64,000 nt of DNA from Curtobacterium sp. MR_MD2014 (lineage in GTDB: Bacteria; Actinomycetota; Actinomycetes; Actinomycetales; Microbacteriaceae), in contig NZ_CP009755.1 in NCBI RefSeq assembly GCF_000772085.1, positions 1,302,001 to 1,366,000 on the forward strand. Reading direction: 5' to 3'. Each line of letters starts with the position of its first letter. Position 1 is the stretch's first letter. Positions 43,270-53,235 of this stretch are shown piece by piece. The position numbers were made by a program, and so were the translations under genes. The notes beneath the pieces are model-generated. The model was not told the origin of the DNA. It saw only the letters and a program-made list of their open reading frames with translations, and did no database searches.

Positions 43270-43749
43270 ATGCCAGAGCCAGTGGTCCCGCAGCCGGGTG
43301 GTCAGAAGACTCCGGAACAGCGGCTGGTCGACACGACCCTGACCTTCAGCATGGACATGGGAGCGGCCCTGACGGCCGAGTCCGGTGTCTCGACCGAGGA
43401 GCGCGAGGCGATCAACGCCCTGCCCTCGGGTTCGGCGTTGCTGGTGGTCCGGCGTGGTCCGAACGTCGGCGCGCGGTTCCTCCTCGACTCCGACGTCACG
43501 ACGGCCGGTCGGCACCCCGCTGCCGACATCTTCCTCGACGACGTGACGGTGTCGCGGAAGCACGCGCAGTTCCTGCGCCACGGCACGGCCTTCAGCGTCA
43601 AGGACAACGGGTCGCTGAACGGCACCTACTTCGACGGCGTACGCATCGACGAGGCACTCCTGACCGACGGCGCCGAGGTGCAGGTCGGCAAGTTCCGCCT
43701 CACGTTCTACGCATCCCGGGTCGACCTGGCGCGCCTGGCGACCGCGTAG
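43270..43749 (+). CDS. garA: FHA-domain regulator of the GarA/OdhI type
   Basis: 159 residues, ATG 43270 with GGAGGAGG. The C-terminal FHA domain is very close to mycobacterial GarA: GSALLVVRRGPNVGARFLLD, AGRHPAADIFLDDVTVSRKH, GSLNGTYFDG, VQVGKFRLTF. In relatives unphosphorylated GarA/OdhI inhibits 2-oxoglutarate dehydrogenase, and phosphorylation of an ETTSVFR threonine by PknB/PknG causes intramolecular binding. Here the N-terminal segment reads DTTLTFSMD, so the phosphorylation site is modified although TT is retained. It is followed by ftsR, the conserved neighbour. Confidence 0.9.
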   Translation: MPEPVVPQPGGQKTPEQRLVDTTLTFSMDMGAALTAESGVSTEEREAINALPSGSALLVVRRGPNVGARFLLDSDVTTAGRHPAADIFLDDVTVSRKHAQFLRHGTAFSVKDNGSLNGTYFDGVRIDEALLTDGAEVQVGKFRLTFYASRVDLARLATA

Positions 43750-44453
43750 TGGCTGCGCGGTCCGCCGCAGCCCGGGCCGGTGCTGCGGTACCGGACCTGC
43801 TCACCATCGGGCAGGTCATCGCCCGGTTGAAGCCCGACTTCCCCGACCTGTCGAGCTCGAAGCTCCGCTTCCTCGAGGAACGCGAGCTCGTCACGCCGAT
43901 CCGCACCGCCAGCGGGTACCGGAAGTTCTCGGCGGCCGACGTCGAGCGGCTCCGGATCGTGCTCGGTCTGCAGCGTGACCACTACCTGCCGCTCAAGGTC
44001 ATCAAGGACTACCTCGCCGATCTCGACGCGGGGCGCGAGCCCGTCCTGCCCGGCGGCGGTGACGCCCCGAGACCGTCGATCCTCGGCCGCGAGCGTCGGT
44101 ACACGCGGGACGAGACCGTCCGCGCTGCAGGTGCCTCGCCGATGCTGCTGACCGACGCGGTCTCGGCGTCGCTGCTGCCCGCGGCCGACACCTACGGCGA
44201 CGACGCCGTGGCGGTGCTCAAGGCCCTCGTCGAACTGCAGCGCACCGGCATCGAGCCGCGGCACCTGCGCACCATGCGCGGTGTCGTCGAGCGCGAGGTC
44301 GGCTTGATCGAGTCGGCCCTCATGCCGGTGTCCCGTCGAGGTGACGCCACCTCGCGGGCCAAGGCGACGGAGCTCGCGCGCGAGATCGCCGGGCAGCTCG
44401 AGGTCGTCCGGTCGAACCTGATCCGCACGGCGATCGGCCGACTCGACGCATGA
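43749..44453 (+). CDS. ftsR: MerR-family regulator FtsR
   Basis: 234 residues, GTG 43749, overlapping the garA stop by one base. N-terminal MerR HTH: LTIGQVIARLKPDFPDLSSS, KLRFLEERELVTPIRTASGYRKFS. The adjacent C-terminal domain has no obvious metal-binding cysteines. Relatives (Rv1828 in M. tuberculosis, FtsR in Corynebacterium) activate ftsZ and other division genes. The garA-ftsR order is conserved. A DUF151 nuclease gene that normally follows (Rv1829) is missing; a 199-bp gap separates it from the next MerR gene. Confidence 0.9.
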   Translation: MAARSAAARAGAAVPDLLTIGQVIARLKPDFPDLSSSKLRFLEERELVTPIRTASGYRKFSAADVERLRIVLGLQRDHYLPLKVIKDYLADLDAGREPVLPGGGDAPRPSILGRERRYTRDETVRAAGASPMLLTDAVSASLLPAADTYGDDAVAVLKALVELQRTGIEPRHLRTMRGVVEREVGLIESALMPVSRRGDATSRAKATELAREIAGQLEVVRSNLIRTAIGRLDA

Positions 44454-44652
44454 CCGGCGACCGGTCGGCGTCCGGACCGGGGCTGCGCCCTGTCGACCGT
44501 CGGTGGTCGGGGCGTATCCTCGACACGCCGGACGCGCCGGTGCGGATGTGCCGGGCAGACCGTGTCCGAGTCGCTACCGTGGACCTCGGAACAACTCTCA
44601 ACCCGTCGTTGAACCTTCTGGTGGGAGCTCGAACGTCGTGGAAGGCATGCAC

Positions 44653-45213
44653 ATGAGTGGGACTGACACCCCCGGTACCGAGTCCGAGATGACTCGGTAC
44701 GACCTCGGCCTGCTCTTCACCGACGGCCTCCCCGAGCACGACGAGCAGAACGGCTACCGCGGCACCGTCGCCGCACGCGCAGCCGGCATCTCGTACCGAC
44801 AGCTCGACTACTGGGCCCGCACCGAGCTCGTGCAGCCGACCATCCGCGGCGCTGCCGGGTCGGGGTCGCAGCGGCTCTACGGCTTCCGGGACATCCTGGT
44901 GCTCAAGCTCGTCAAGCGACTCCTCGACACCGGGATCTCGCTGCAGCAGATCCGCACCGCCGTGAACCAGCTCCGCGAGTCCGGCGTGTCCGACCTCGCC
45001 CAGACGACGCTGATGTCCGACGGGGCGTCGGTCTACCTGTGCACCTCGGACGACGAGGTCATCGACCTGGTGTCCCGCGGCCAGGGCGTGTTCGGCATCG
45101 CGGTCGGCAAGGTCCTGCGCGAGGTCGAGAGCTCCCTGGTCGAGCTCGACGCCACCCCTGCTGCGGACCCCGCCGACGAGCTCGCCGCCCGCCGGGCGAA
45201 CCGCGCGTCCTAG
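44653..45213 (+). CDS. MerR-family regulator (Rv1830-like)
   Basis: 186 residues from ATG 44653, with GGAAGG before it; a start two codons earlier is possible. HTH: VAARAAGISYRQLDYWARTE, then IRGAAGSGSQRLYGFRDILV, followed by a conserved dimerisation helix GISLQQIRTAVNQLRESGVS. Relatives lie near garA in mycobacteria (Rv1830). The target is unknown. Its own promoter is in the 199-bp gap after ftsR. Confidence 0.9.
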   Translation: MSGTDTPGTESEMTRYDLGLLFTDGLPEHDEQNGYRGTVAARAAGISYRQLDYWARTELVQPTIRGAAGSGSQRLYGFRDILVLKLVKRLLDTGISLQQIRTAVNQLRESGVSDLAQTTLMSDGASVYLCTSDDEVIDLVSRGQGVFGIAVGKVLREVESSLVELDATPAADPADELAARRANRAS

Positions 45214-45547
45214 CCGTTCCTCGCCCTCCCGCTCGTCCGGCTCCGCCGGAGAGTCGTCGGTGCGTCGTCCGGTGCCCTCGACCGGGCCAGATCTGTCACG
45301 CTCGCGCCGTTCGACGACGTCCCTGACCCACTCGGCGTCGCACCAGCTGCGTGTCGTGCCCACTCGGCACTCGGCAGACCCCGCCCGGCGGCCCACAGCC
45401 CGCGTGTCCTGCCCACTCGGCGTTCGATCATTGACCTTCGGCTGCTGAGACCCGAGCCCCGGCCCCCGGGACGCGAGCCCCGACCCCGGGCCCCGACTTC
45501 CCGCGCGGATGGTTCCGGTCGCGCGAACTGCCGCGAGTGTCCGTCTC

Positions 45548-45598
45548 GGTCGCACGACTTGCCGCTCAGCTCCCGTGCGGACGGCATGTCGTGCGACC
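45548..45598. repeat. GGTCGCACGAC palindrome, copy 1
   Basis: GGTCGCACGACTTGCCG at the left and a complementary CGGCATGTCGTGCGACC at the right enclose CTCAGCTCCCGTGCGGA. A near-identical palindrome, including the loop, occurs at 56611-56661. Confidence 0.7.
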
Positions 45599-45770
45599 AG
45601 GACCGTCGACGACTGCATCGAGTCGAGCGTGCGACATCTCGGCCGTTCAGCGGATGACGGGCCCGAACGGTCGAGGGCTCGCCTCGTACGCAGCGGCTTC
45701 AGTGCGCGCCGATCCGAGCGAGCACGACATGCCGCCGGGTCGTCACGGCGCGGGCGGGATCCGTCGTCCG

Positions 45771-45890
45771 GGGACCTCGACCGTGACAAATGGTGCGCGC
45801 TCGACGGCCGGCCCAGCGCGAAGCCGGTCCGGGACCTCGACCGTGACAGATGTTGCACGCTCGACGGCCGGCCCAGCGAGGAGCCGGCCG
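45771..45890. repeat. Two-copy 60-bp direct repeat
   Basis: GGGACCTCGACCGTGACA starts at 45771 and again at 45831, exactly 60 bases later. The copies share CTCGACGGCCGGCCCAGCG and differ at about six positions. The block lies 50 bases from the minus-strand parA stop. Confidence 0.8.
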
Positions 45891-45939
45891 GGGAGCAGCC
45901 GGTCCGGGGGAGGAAGCCGGCCCGGAGAGGCGGCAGCGC

Positions 45940-46752
45940 CTAGGCGGCGCCGCCCTCGGCGTACGGACCGATCTTGCCCGTGCGCATGATGCGCTCGAGC
46001 AGCTGGTCGAAGTTCTTCGCCATCTCCTGCGCCGACTCGCCGGGCCACACGTGCAGGGGCTTCGCCGCGCCCTGCGCCTGCTGCAGCGACGTGCGCTCCG
46101 GCAGCTGCGGCGAGAGCACGAGCGGGCCGAACATGTCCCGGAGTTCCTTGATGCGGAACTGGTGCTCGAGCGACTGCACGCGCGCCCGGTTCACGATGAT
46201 GCCGAGCGGCTGCAGGCGGGGGGAGAGCCCACGGCGGATCTCCTCGATCGCACGGAGCGCGCGGTCCGCGGCGGCGACGGAGAACAGGCCCGGCTCGGTG
46301 ACCACGGTCACGCGGTCCGAGGCAGCCCAGGCGGTGCGGGTCAGGGCGTTGAGCGACGGGGCGCAGTCGATGAGGACCAGCTCGTAGTCCTGCTCGACGT
46401 TCGCCAGCGCCTCCTCCAGCTTCCAGATGTCCCGGATGGAGGGGTGGGGGCCGTCGAAGTTGATGGCGGACGGCGACCCGACGAGCACGTCGACCTTGCC
46501 CTGCGAGCCCTTCGTCCACCCGGACGGGGCGATCGCCTGGCGGACGATCTTCTCCTTCGGGTTCTCGAGGACGTCGGCGACGTTGAGGTGGCCGGAGATG
46601 TCGATGTCGAGGCCGGTCGAGACGTCGGACTGCGGGTCGAGGTCCACCACCAGCGTGCGCAGTCCCTTGGCGAACGCGGCCGATGTCAGGCCGAGCGTCA
46701 CCGTCGTCTTGCCGACACCACCCTTGAGGGAGCTCACGCTGAGTACATGCAC
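45940..46752 (-). CDS. ParA/Soj-family ATPase, no ParB partner in sight
   Basis: 270 residues, ATG 46752. Deviant Walker A KGGVGKTT (10-17), Walker A' VVDLDPQSDVS, and Walker B LVLIDCAPSLN are intact. PLGIIVNRAR and FRIKELRDMFG correspond to the ParA switch regions. No parB or parS lies nearby, so it is an orphan ParA of the PldP/MinD-like or partition-associated type, possibly positioning a protein cargo rather than DNA. Divergent from pyc with a 60-bp gap. Confidence 0.9.
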   Translation of the reverse strand: MHVLSVSSLKGGVGKTTVTLGLTSAAFAKGLRTLVVDLDPQSDVSTGLDIDISGHLNVADVLENPKEKIVRQAIAPSGWTKGSQGKVDVLVGSPSAINFDGPHPSIRDIWKLEEALANVEQDYELVLIDCAPSLNALTRTAWAASDRVTVVTEPGLFSVAAADRALRAIEEIRRGLSPRLQPLGIIVNRARVQSLEHQFRIKELRDMFGPLVLSPQLPERTSLQQAQGAAKPLHVWPGESAQEMAKNFDQLLERIMRTGKIGPYAEGGAA

Positions 46753-46812
46753 GGTGAGCCACGTTACCGCCAGTAAGGTTGTGACACCTCAACCCGGGCT
46801 GAAAGGGACGTC

Positions 46813-49800
46813 GTGTTCAGCAAGATCCTCGTGGCGAACCGTGGCGAGATCGCCATCCGCGCGTTCCGTGCCGCGTACGAGCTGGGGGCCCGGACGGTGG
46901 CCGTCTACCCGTACGAGGACCGCGGATCCCTGCACCGGCTGAAGGCCGACGAGGCCTACGTCATCGGCGAGCCGGGTCACCCGGTCCGTGCCTACCTGGA
47001 CGTCTCCGAGATCATCCGTGTCGCCCGCGAGTCGGGTGCCGACGCGATCTACCCGGGGTACGGTTTCCTCTCCGAGAACCCGGAGCTGGCCGCCGCTGCC
47101 GCCGCTGCGGGGATCACGTTCATCGGGCCGGGCGAGCACGTCCTCGAGATGGCCGGCAACAAGGTCACCGCGAAGGAGCACGCGATCGCCGCCGGTGTCC
47201 CGGTCCTCGCGAGCACCCCGCCGAGCCGCGACGTCGACGAGTTGCTCGCGGGTGCCGACGCCGTCGGGTTCCCGGTCTTCGCGAAGGCGGTCGCCGGCGG
47301 CGGTGGGCGCGGGATGCGCCGCGTGGAGACGAAGGCCGAGCTCCGCGAGGCGCTCGAGGCCGCGATGCGCGAGGCCGACAGCGCGTTCGGCGACCCGACG
47401 ATGTTCCTCGAGCAGGCCGTCCTGCGTCCGCGGCACATCGAGGTGCAGATCCTCGCGGACGCCACGGGCACGGACGACGGCACGATCCACCTCTTCGAGC
47501 GCGACTGCTCGGTGCAGCGCCGCCACCAGAAGGTGGTGGAGATCGCACCGGCGCCCGACCTCGATCCGGCGATCGCCGCCGCGCTCCACCGTGACGCGGT
47601 CGCCTTCGCGCGGTCGATCGGCTACGTCAACGCCGGCACCGTCGAGTTCCTCCTCGACACCGAGGGCGAGCGTGCCGGTCAGCACGTCTTCATCGAGATG
47701 AACCCGCGCATCCAGGTCGAGCACACCGTGACGGAGGAGGTGACGGACGTCGACCTCGTGCAGTCGCAGATGCGCATCGCCGCGGGGGAGACCCTCGCCG
47801 ACCTCGGGCTCGCGCAGGACACCGTCGCCGTGCACGGTGCGGCGCTGCAGACCCGCATCACGACCGAGGACCCGACGCAGGGCTTCCGTCCGGACACCGG
47901 ACGCATCACGACCTACCGCAGCCCGGGTGGCGCGGGGGTCCGGCTCGACGGCGGCACGGTCGCGACGGGTGCGCAGATCAGCCCGCACTTCGACTCGATG
48001 CTCGCGAAGATGACCTGTCGTGGGCGGGACTTCCCGGCGGCCGTCGCCCGGGCGAAGCGTGCCCTGGCCGAGTTCCGCATCCGCGGCGTGAGCACGAACA
48101 TCCCGTTCCTGCAGGCCGTGCTCGACGACCCGGACTTCGCCCGTGGTGACGTCTCGACGCAGTTCATCGAGGAGCGCCCGCAGCTCTTCGGCGGCCACGT
48201 GTCGAAGGACCGCGGCACGAAGGTGCTCGGGTGGCTCGCCGACGTGACGGTGAACAAGCCGAACGGCGAGCGTCGCCCGCAGACCGTCGAACCGGTCGAG
48301 AAGCTCCCGGCCGTCGACCTGTCCGCCGCGCCGCCGTCCGGGCAGCGCGACCTGCTGCTGCAGGTCGGCCCCGCCGAGTGGGCGCGACGGCTCCGCGCCC
48401 AGACCGCGCTCGCGGTCACCGAGACGACGATGCGTGACGCCCACCAGTCGCTGCTCGCCACGCGCGTCCGGACGAAGGACCTGGTCGCCGTGGCGCCGCA
48501 CGTGGCCCGGCTCACCCCGCAGCTGCTGAGCGTCGAGGCCTGGGGCGGAGCGACCTACGACGTCGCCCTGCGCTTCCTCGGCGAGGACCCGTGGGAGCGC
48601 CTGGCGGCACTCCGCGGGGCGATCCCGAACATCCCGGTGCAGATGCTGCTGCGCGGGCGCAACACGGTCGGCTACACCCCGTACCCGACCGAGGTCACCG
48701 ACGCCTTCGTCGCCGAGGCCGCCGCGAGCGGCGTCGACGTCTTCCGTGTGTTCGACGCGCTGAACGACGTCAGCCAGCTGCGTCCCGCCCTGGAGGCCGT
48801 GCTCGCGACCGGCACGGCCGTCGCCGAGGCGGCGCTCTGCTACTCCGGCGACCTCCTCGACCCGGCAGAGGACCTCTACACGCTCGACTACTACCTGCGG
48901 CTCGCCGAGCAGATGGTGGAGGCCGGCGCGCACGTCATCGGCATCAAGGACATGGCCGGTCTGCTCCGTGCGGGAGCGGCCGAGCGGCTCGTGGGCGCGC
49001 TGCGTGAGCGGTTCGACCAGCCCGTGCACGTGCACACGCACGACACCGCCGGCGGGCAGCTCGCGACGCTCCTGGCGGCCAGCCGGGCCGGCGCCGACGC
49101 GGTCGACGTCGCGGCGGCGCCGATGGCCGGGACGACGAGCCAGCCGAGCATGTCCGCGCTCGTGGCGGCGCTGGCGCACACCGAGCGCGACACCGGCCTC
49201 GACCTGACCGCGGTCGGCGCGCTCGAGCCCTACTGGGAGGCGGTCCGTCGCGCGTACGCCCCGTTCGAGTCCGGCCTGCCCGGTCCGACCGGCCGCGTGT
49301 ACCAGCACGAGATCCCCGGCGGGCAGTTGTCGAACCTCCGGCAGCAGGCCATCGCCCTGGGACTCGGCGACCGCTTCGAGCAGGTCGAGGACTGGTACGC
49401 CGCGGCGAACCGCATCCTCGGCCGCCCGACCAAGGTCACGCCGTCCTCGAAGGTCGTCGGCGACCTGGCGCTGCAGCTGGCCGCGGTCGGCGCCGACCCC
49501 GACGACTTCGAGCAGAACCCGCAGCAGTACGACATCCCGGACTCGGTGATCGGCTTCATGGCCGGCGAGCTCGGCGACCTGCCCGGCGGGTGGCCGGAGC
49601 CGTTCCGGTCGAAGGTGCTCGAGGGCCGCGAGGTGCACGTCGGGACGACCCCCGTGCCGGAGGCGGAACGCGCCGCGCTCGCGACCGCCGGACCCGAGCG
49701 GCAGCAGGCCCTCAACCGACTGCTCTTCCCGCAGCCGACCCGGCAGTTCGCCGCGGTGCGGGAGCAGTACGGCGACCTCTCGGTGCTGCCGACCCTCGAC

Positions 49801-50223
49801 TACCTCTACGGTCTGCGTCCCGGGCAGGAGCACGTCGTGCCGCTCGGGCGCGGCGTGGAGCTGCTCGTCGGGCTCGAGGCGATCGGCGAGGTCGACGAGC
49901 GGGGCGTGCGTACGGTCATGACGACGCTGAACGGGCAGCTCCGCCCGGTCGCCGTCCGTGACCGCTCGGTCGAGGTCGCGACGAAGGTCGCCGAGCAGGC
50001 GGACCCGTCCGACCCGAAGCACGTCGCCGCGCCGTTCTCCGGTGTGGTGACGCTCAAGGTCGCCGTCGGTGACGTCGTCCGGGCTGGTCAGCCCGTGGCG
50101 AGCATCGAGGCGATGAAGATGGAAGCGGCCATCACGGCGCCCGTGTCGGGCACCGTCGGCCGTCTCGCGATCCCGGTGACCCAGCAGGTGGACGCCGGCG
50201 ACCTCCTGGTGGTGCTGCAGTAA
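46813..50223 (+). CDS. pyc: Pyruvate carboxylase
   Basis: 1136 residues, GTG 46813 with GAAAGGGACGTC upstream and a TAAGGT -10-like box at about 46772. It converts pyruvate to oxaloacetate for anaplerosis. Biotin carboxylase domain (1-450): [45 protein letters not shown]. Carboxyltransferase domain from about 537: [18 protein letters not shown], then the barrel end [11 protein letters not shown]. The C-terminal biotinyl domain carries EAMKMEAA with Lys1102 as the biotin site. Full-length. One base separates it from def. Confidence 0.97.
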   Translation: MFSKILVANRGEIAIRAFRAAYELGARTVAVYPYEDRGSLHRLKADEAYVIGEPGHPVRAYLDVSEIIRVARESGADAIYPGYGFLSENPELAAAAAAAGITFIGPGEHVLEMAGNKVTAKEHAIAAGVPVLASTPPSRDVDELLAGADAVGFPVFAKAVAGGGGRGMRRVETKAELREALEAAMREADSAFGDPTMFLEQAVLRPRHIEVQILADATGTDDGTIHLFERDCSVQRRHQKVVEIAPAPDLDPAIAAALHRDAVAFARSIGYVNAGTVEFLLDTEGERAGQHVFIEMNPRIQVEHTVTEEVTDVDLVQSQMRIAAGETLADLGLAQDTVAVHGAALQTRITTEDPTQGFRPDTGRITTYRSPGGAGVRLDGGTVATGAQISPHFDSMLAKMTCRGRDFPAAVARAKRALAEFRIRGVSTNIPFLQAVLDDPDFARGDVSTQFIEERPQLFGGHVSKDRGTKVLGWLADVTVNKPNGERRPQTVEPVEKLPAVDLSAAPPSGQRDLLLQVGPAEWARRLRAQTALAVTETTMRDAHQSLLATRVRTKDLVAVAPHVARLTPQLLSVEAWGGATYDVALRFLGEDPWERLAALRGAIPNIPVQMLLRGRNTVGYTPYPTEVTDAFVAEAAASGVDVFRVFDALNDVSQLRPALEAVLATGTAVAEAALCYSGDLLDPAEDLYTLDYYLRLAEQMVEAGAHVIGIKDMAGLLRAGAAERLVGALRERFDQPVHVHTHDTAGGQLATLLAASRAGADAVDVAAAPMAGTTSQPSMSALVAALAHTERDTGLDLTAVGALEPYWEAVRRAYAPFESGLPGPTGRVYQHEIPGGQLSNLRQQAIALGLGDRFEQVEDWYAAANRILGRPTKVTPSSKVVGDLALQLAAVGADPDDFEQNPQQYDIPDSVIGFMAGELGDLPGGWPEPFRSKVLEGREVHVGTTPVPEAERAALATAGPERQQALNRLLFPQPTRQFAAVREQYGDLSVLPTLDYLYGLRPGQEHVVPLGRGVELLVGLEAIGEVDERGVRTVMTTLNGQLRPVAVRDRSVEVATKVAEQADPSDPKHVAAPFSGVVTLKVAVGDVVRAGQPVASIEAMKMEAAITAPVSGTVGRLAIPVTQQVDAGDLLVVLQ

Positions 50224-50224
50224 C

Positions 50225-50728
50225 GTGACCGTCCGTCCCATCCGCCTGTTCGGCGACCCCGTCCTCCGTTCCCCCGCGGACCCGATCGCACCGGACGCCC
50301 TCGGTTCGCCGGGCGTGCGCGACCTCGTGCAGGACCTCCTGGACACCGTGCGCGAGCCCGGTCGTGCCGGCGTGGCCGCTCCGCAGATCGGTGTCGGCCT
50401 GCGCGCGTTCTCGTACAACGTCGACGGCGAGGTCGGGTACGTGCTCAACCCCGAGGTCGTCGAGGTGCGCGGCGAGGTCGAGCTCATGGACGAGGGCTGC
50501 CTGTCCGTCCCCGGGCTCTCCTACCCGACCCCACGCCACCCGTGGGCCAGGGTCCGCGGCGTCGACGTCGACGGCGCCGAGGTCGTCCTCGAGGGCACCG
50601 GGCTGATGGCGGAGGCGCTGCAGCACGAGGTCGACCACCTCGACGGCACCGTCTACGTGATGACCCTCGCCCCGGAGGTCCGTCGCGCCGCGCTGCGTGA
50701 CGTCCGCGCCCAGTCCTGGTTCCACTGA
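50225..50728 (+). CDS. def: Peptide deformylase
   Basis: 167 residues, GTG 50225, 1 base after the pyc stop. The three deformylase motifs are complete: GVAAPQIG (motif 1), EGCLSVPG (motif 2, metal-ligand Cys) and QHEVDHLDG (motif 3, His ligands and catalytic Glu). It removes the formyl group from nascent peptides in the cytoplasm. Probably co-transcribed with pyc; the second gene is then essential. Confidence 0.95.
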   Translation: MTVRPIRLFGDPVLRSPADPIAPDALGSPGVRDLVQDLLDTVREPGRAGVAAPQIGVGLRAFSYNVDGEVGYVLNPEVVEVRGEVELMDEGCLSVPGLSYPTPRHPWARVRGVDVDGAEVVLEGTGLMAEALQHEVDHLDGTVYVMTLAPEVRRAALRDVRAQSWFH

Positions 50729-50917
50729 CCGCGTCCCGAGCACGCGGGCGACGGCGCCCCGGCCGTTCCCGCGACCGGCGGCGCACGCGGACGGGCCGCT
50801 TCCGGCGACCAGGGCGTGACACCCCTTCGCGGGATTGTCCGAACGTCCCGGTCGCGAGGTACCGTGTCCGCGTCGGCTTCCCACCGACACGGCTCCCACA
50901 CCCTCAGGACACCCAGC

Positions 50918-51043
50918 ATGACCGTTCAGAACGACGAGCTCAGCTCGCACCGCACCCGCACCAACCGCCGCCCCGACCCCGCGCCGACGACGTCGTCGGT
51001 CGCCGTCCTCGACGCGCCGGAGGTGCAGGCCCCGGAGGCCTGA
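50918..51043 (+). CDS. Small hypothetical protein
   Basis: 41 residues (MTVQNDELSSHRTRTNRRPD...), ATG 50918 with CTCAGGAC upstream. Polar, Thr/Pro-rich, no recognisable motif. A TTGTCC and GGTACCGTGT at about 50837 and 50860 might be its -35/-10. It is short and no homologue is recalled, so it could be a chance frame. The hairpin copy h follows it. Confidence 0.35.
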   Translation: MTVQNDELSSHRTRTNRRPDPAPTTSSVAVLDAPEVQAPEA

Positions 51044-51098
51044 TCCGAGAGCGCGTCCGCGACCCCTCGGCGGGTCGCGCCCCGCGAGCAGACGACAC

Positions 51099-51145
51099 AC
51101 GGGAGGCCCGGTGTCGGTCCGTCGGACCGGCACCGGGCCTCCCGT
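51099..51145. terminator. GGGAGG-family hairpin (copy h) after the acyl-CoA ligase gene
   Basis: ACGGGAGGCCCGGTG with a following CGGTCC forms a 21-bp stem with one G-T wobble and a GTC loop. It lies 10 bases beyond the minus-strand stop. Confidence 0.7.
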
Positions 51146-51154
51146 CCGTCGTCC

Positions 51155-53002
51155 CTACGCGCGGCCCCGTCGTCGGGACGCGACCACGGGAGTGGCCGTG
51201 GTCTGGACCTTCGACCCCGAGTAGATGTGCTCGACGTCCGCGGCGAAGTCCCGCAGCACGACGGCGCGCTTGATCGTCAGCTTCGGGGTGAGGTGGCCGG
51301 AGGCCTCCGTCAGCTCGGTGTCGACGATGGTGAAGGACCGCACGGACTCGGCCCGGGACACCCGCTGGTTCGCGGTGTCCACGGCCTCCTGCACGGCGAC
51401 GTGCACGCGCTCGTCGTAGGCGGCCTCGCGCGGCGTGAGCGCGGGGGTGATGCCGCGGGCCTCGCACCACCCGGGGAGCATCTCCCGGTCGAGCGTGACG
51501 AGCGCGGCGACGAAGGGCTTGCCCTCGCCGACGACCACCACCTGCCCGACCAGCGGGTGCTCGCGGATGCCGTCCTCGAGCGGCGCCGGCGCGACGTTCT
51601 TGCCGCTCGCGGTGACGATGAGCTCCTTCGCCCGACCGGTCACCGTGAGCACCCCGTCGGCGTCGAGCCGCCCGAGGTCGCCCGTGCGGAACCAGCCGTC
51701 GCTGAAGGCCTTCGCGGTCGCCTCGTCGTTGTGCCAGTAGCGGTCGAACACGTCGACGCCGCGGATCAGGATCTCGCCGTCCTCGGCGATCCGTACCTCG
51801 ACGCCCGGGAGTGCTCGACCGACCGTGCCGATGCGGAGCTCGCGCGCCCGGTTCACGGTCGCCGGCGCGGTGGTCTCGGTCAGGCCGTAGCCCTCGAGGA
51901 TGTGCACGCCGATCGAGCGGAAGAAGTGCGACAGGCGGGGGGAGAGCGGAGCGGAGCCGCTGATCGCGTACTGCACGCGTCCACCGATCGCGTCGCGCAG
52001 CTTGGCGTAGACCAGCTTGTCGAACAGCGCGAACCGCAGCTTCAGGCCGAGGGGCACCCGTCCCGCGGCCACCGCCTCGGAGTGGGCGACCGCGACGTCG
52101 GCCGCGGCACGGAAGATCCGACCCTTGCCGCCGAGGTCGGCCTTCTGCTCGGCCGAGTTGTAGATCTTCTCGAAGACGCGGGGCACCGCCAGCAGGAAGG
52201 TCGGCTTGAACGTCGACACGGCGCGCATGAGGTCGCGGGTGTCCGGCTCGTGGCCGACGAGCACCCCGGTCGAGATCGACATGACCGCGATGAAGCGGGC
52301 GAAGACGTGGGCCATCGGGATGAACAGCAGCGTGGAGGACCCGTCGGCGACGACCTCGGGCATCGCCTCGGTGGCGCCCTCGACCGTCCCGGTGAAGTTG
52401 TCGTGCCGCAGGACGCACCCCTTCGGGCGTCCGGTGGTGCCCGACGTGTAGATGATCGTCGCGTCGTCGTGCCCGTGCACGTCCGCCGTGCGGGCGTCGA
52501 GCTCGGCGTCGGTGACCGTCTCGCCGAGGCGGACCAGGTCGTCGAGACCGCCGCCGTCGATCGTCCAGTGCTGTCCGAGGTGCGGCAGGTCCGGGGCGAT
52601 CGACGCCACCCGGCGGGCGTGCTCCTCCTGCTCGACCACGATCGCCACGGTCTCCGAGTCGGAGAGGATCCAGCGCACCTGGTCGGGGGAGCTCGTCTCG
52701 TAGACCGGCACGGACACGAGCCCCGCGGTCCAGACGGCGAAGTCGACGAGCGTCCACTCCATGCGGGTGCGGGAGAGGACGGCGACGTGCGCGCCCGGGG
52801 CGAGCCCGGCGGCGACGAAGCCCTTCGCGATCCCGCGGACGCGCGCGAGGGTGTCCGCGGCGCTGACGGTCGTCCAGGTGTCGCCGTGCCGCTGGGCGAG
52901 GATCGGCCGGTCGGGCGTCCGACGCGCCCGGTCGGAGAGCAGTCGGGCGGCGGAGCCGTGGTCGGGTGCGGAGTTGGGTGCGGGCTGCCGCTGATCGTTC
53001 AC
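51155..53002 (-). CDS. Long-chain fatty acid-CoA ligase (AMP-forming)
   Basis: 615 residues from GTG 53002 (VNDQRQPAP) with GGGAGTCAACC upstream. ANL-superfamily motifs: TIIYTSGTTGRPKGC (P-loop), GYGLTETTAPATVN and WFRTGDLGRLDADG, then KELIVTASGKNVAP. The FACS/fadD15-like type (M. tuberculosis Rv2187) precedes the same set of genes there. It activates fatty acids with ATP and CoA for membrane lipid synthesis or degradation. Divergent from the ROK glucokinase with a 233-bp promoter region. Confidence 0.93.
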   Translation of the reverse strand: MNDQRQPAPNSAPDHGSAARLLSDRARRTPDRPILAQRHGDTWTTVSAADTLARVRGIAKGFVAAGLAPGAHVAVLSRTRMEWTLVDFAVWTAGLVSVPVYETSSPDQVRWILSDSETVAIVVEQEEHARRVASIAPDLPHLGQHWTIDGGGLDDLVRLGETVTDAELDARTADVHGHDDATIIYTSGTTGRPKGCVLRHDNFTGTVEGATEAMPEVVADGSSTLLFIPMAHVFARFIAVMSISTGVLVGHEPDTRDLMRAVSTFKPTFLLAVPRVFEKIYNSAEQKADLGGKGRIFRAAADVAVAHSEAVAAGRVPLGLKLRFALFDKLVYAKLRDAIGGRVQYAISGSAPLSPRLSHFFRSIGVHILEGYGLTETTAPATVNRARELRIGTVGRALPGVEVRIAEDGEILIRGVDVFDRYWHNDEATAKAFSDGWFRTGDLGRLDADGVLTVTGRAKELIVTASGKNVAPAPLEDGIREHPLVGQVVVVGEGKPFVAALVTLDREMLPGWCEARGITPALTPREAAYDERVHVAVQEAVDTANQRVSRAESVRSFTIVDTELTEASGHLTPKLTIKRAVVLRDFAADVEHIYSGSKVQTTATPVVASRRRGRA

Positions 53003-53235
53003 GGTTGACTCCCTTGTCGGCCGGTGCGATACGAGGACGCCTCGACGATGAGACGTCACCGCCAGCATACGGGCGGAGCGGCACCGGACGGACGGGCCGC
53101 GGTGCGGTTCGCAGCACCTCGTCAGCCGTCGGGCGTCGTCGGCCGGCTCCGTGCGGGCAAGCGGTGCCCGGCGCCCACCTCGGTCGCGTTGCCGGCGTTC
53201 GGCGTCGCCACGCGGAAACGGTAGGCTCGACCCTC

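Larger units (their letters stand above)
45214..45939. other. 726-bp gene-free region between MerR gene and parA
   Basis: No open frame here looks coding by composition or motif. It holds an imperfect palindrome (45548-45598), a two-copy 60-bp direct repeat (45771-45890) and several shorter Cys/Arg-like CACTCGGC and CGTGTCCTGCCCACTCGGC phrases (45329-45422). Canonical parS (TGTTNCACGTGAAACA-like) is not present, although a ParA gene lies next to it. Confidence 0.6.

Noticed and set aside
45214..45939. A gene or parS/origin in the 726-bp gap
   Set aside because: No frame has coding character, and the canonical parS sequence or clustered DnaA boxes (TTATCCACA-like) are absent.
46789..50487. 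1232-codon minus-strand frame opposite pyc
   Set aside because: The plus strand encodes a complete pyruvate carboxylase; the minus-strand product has no domain signature.
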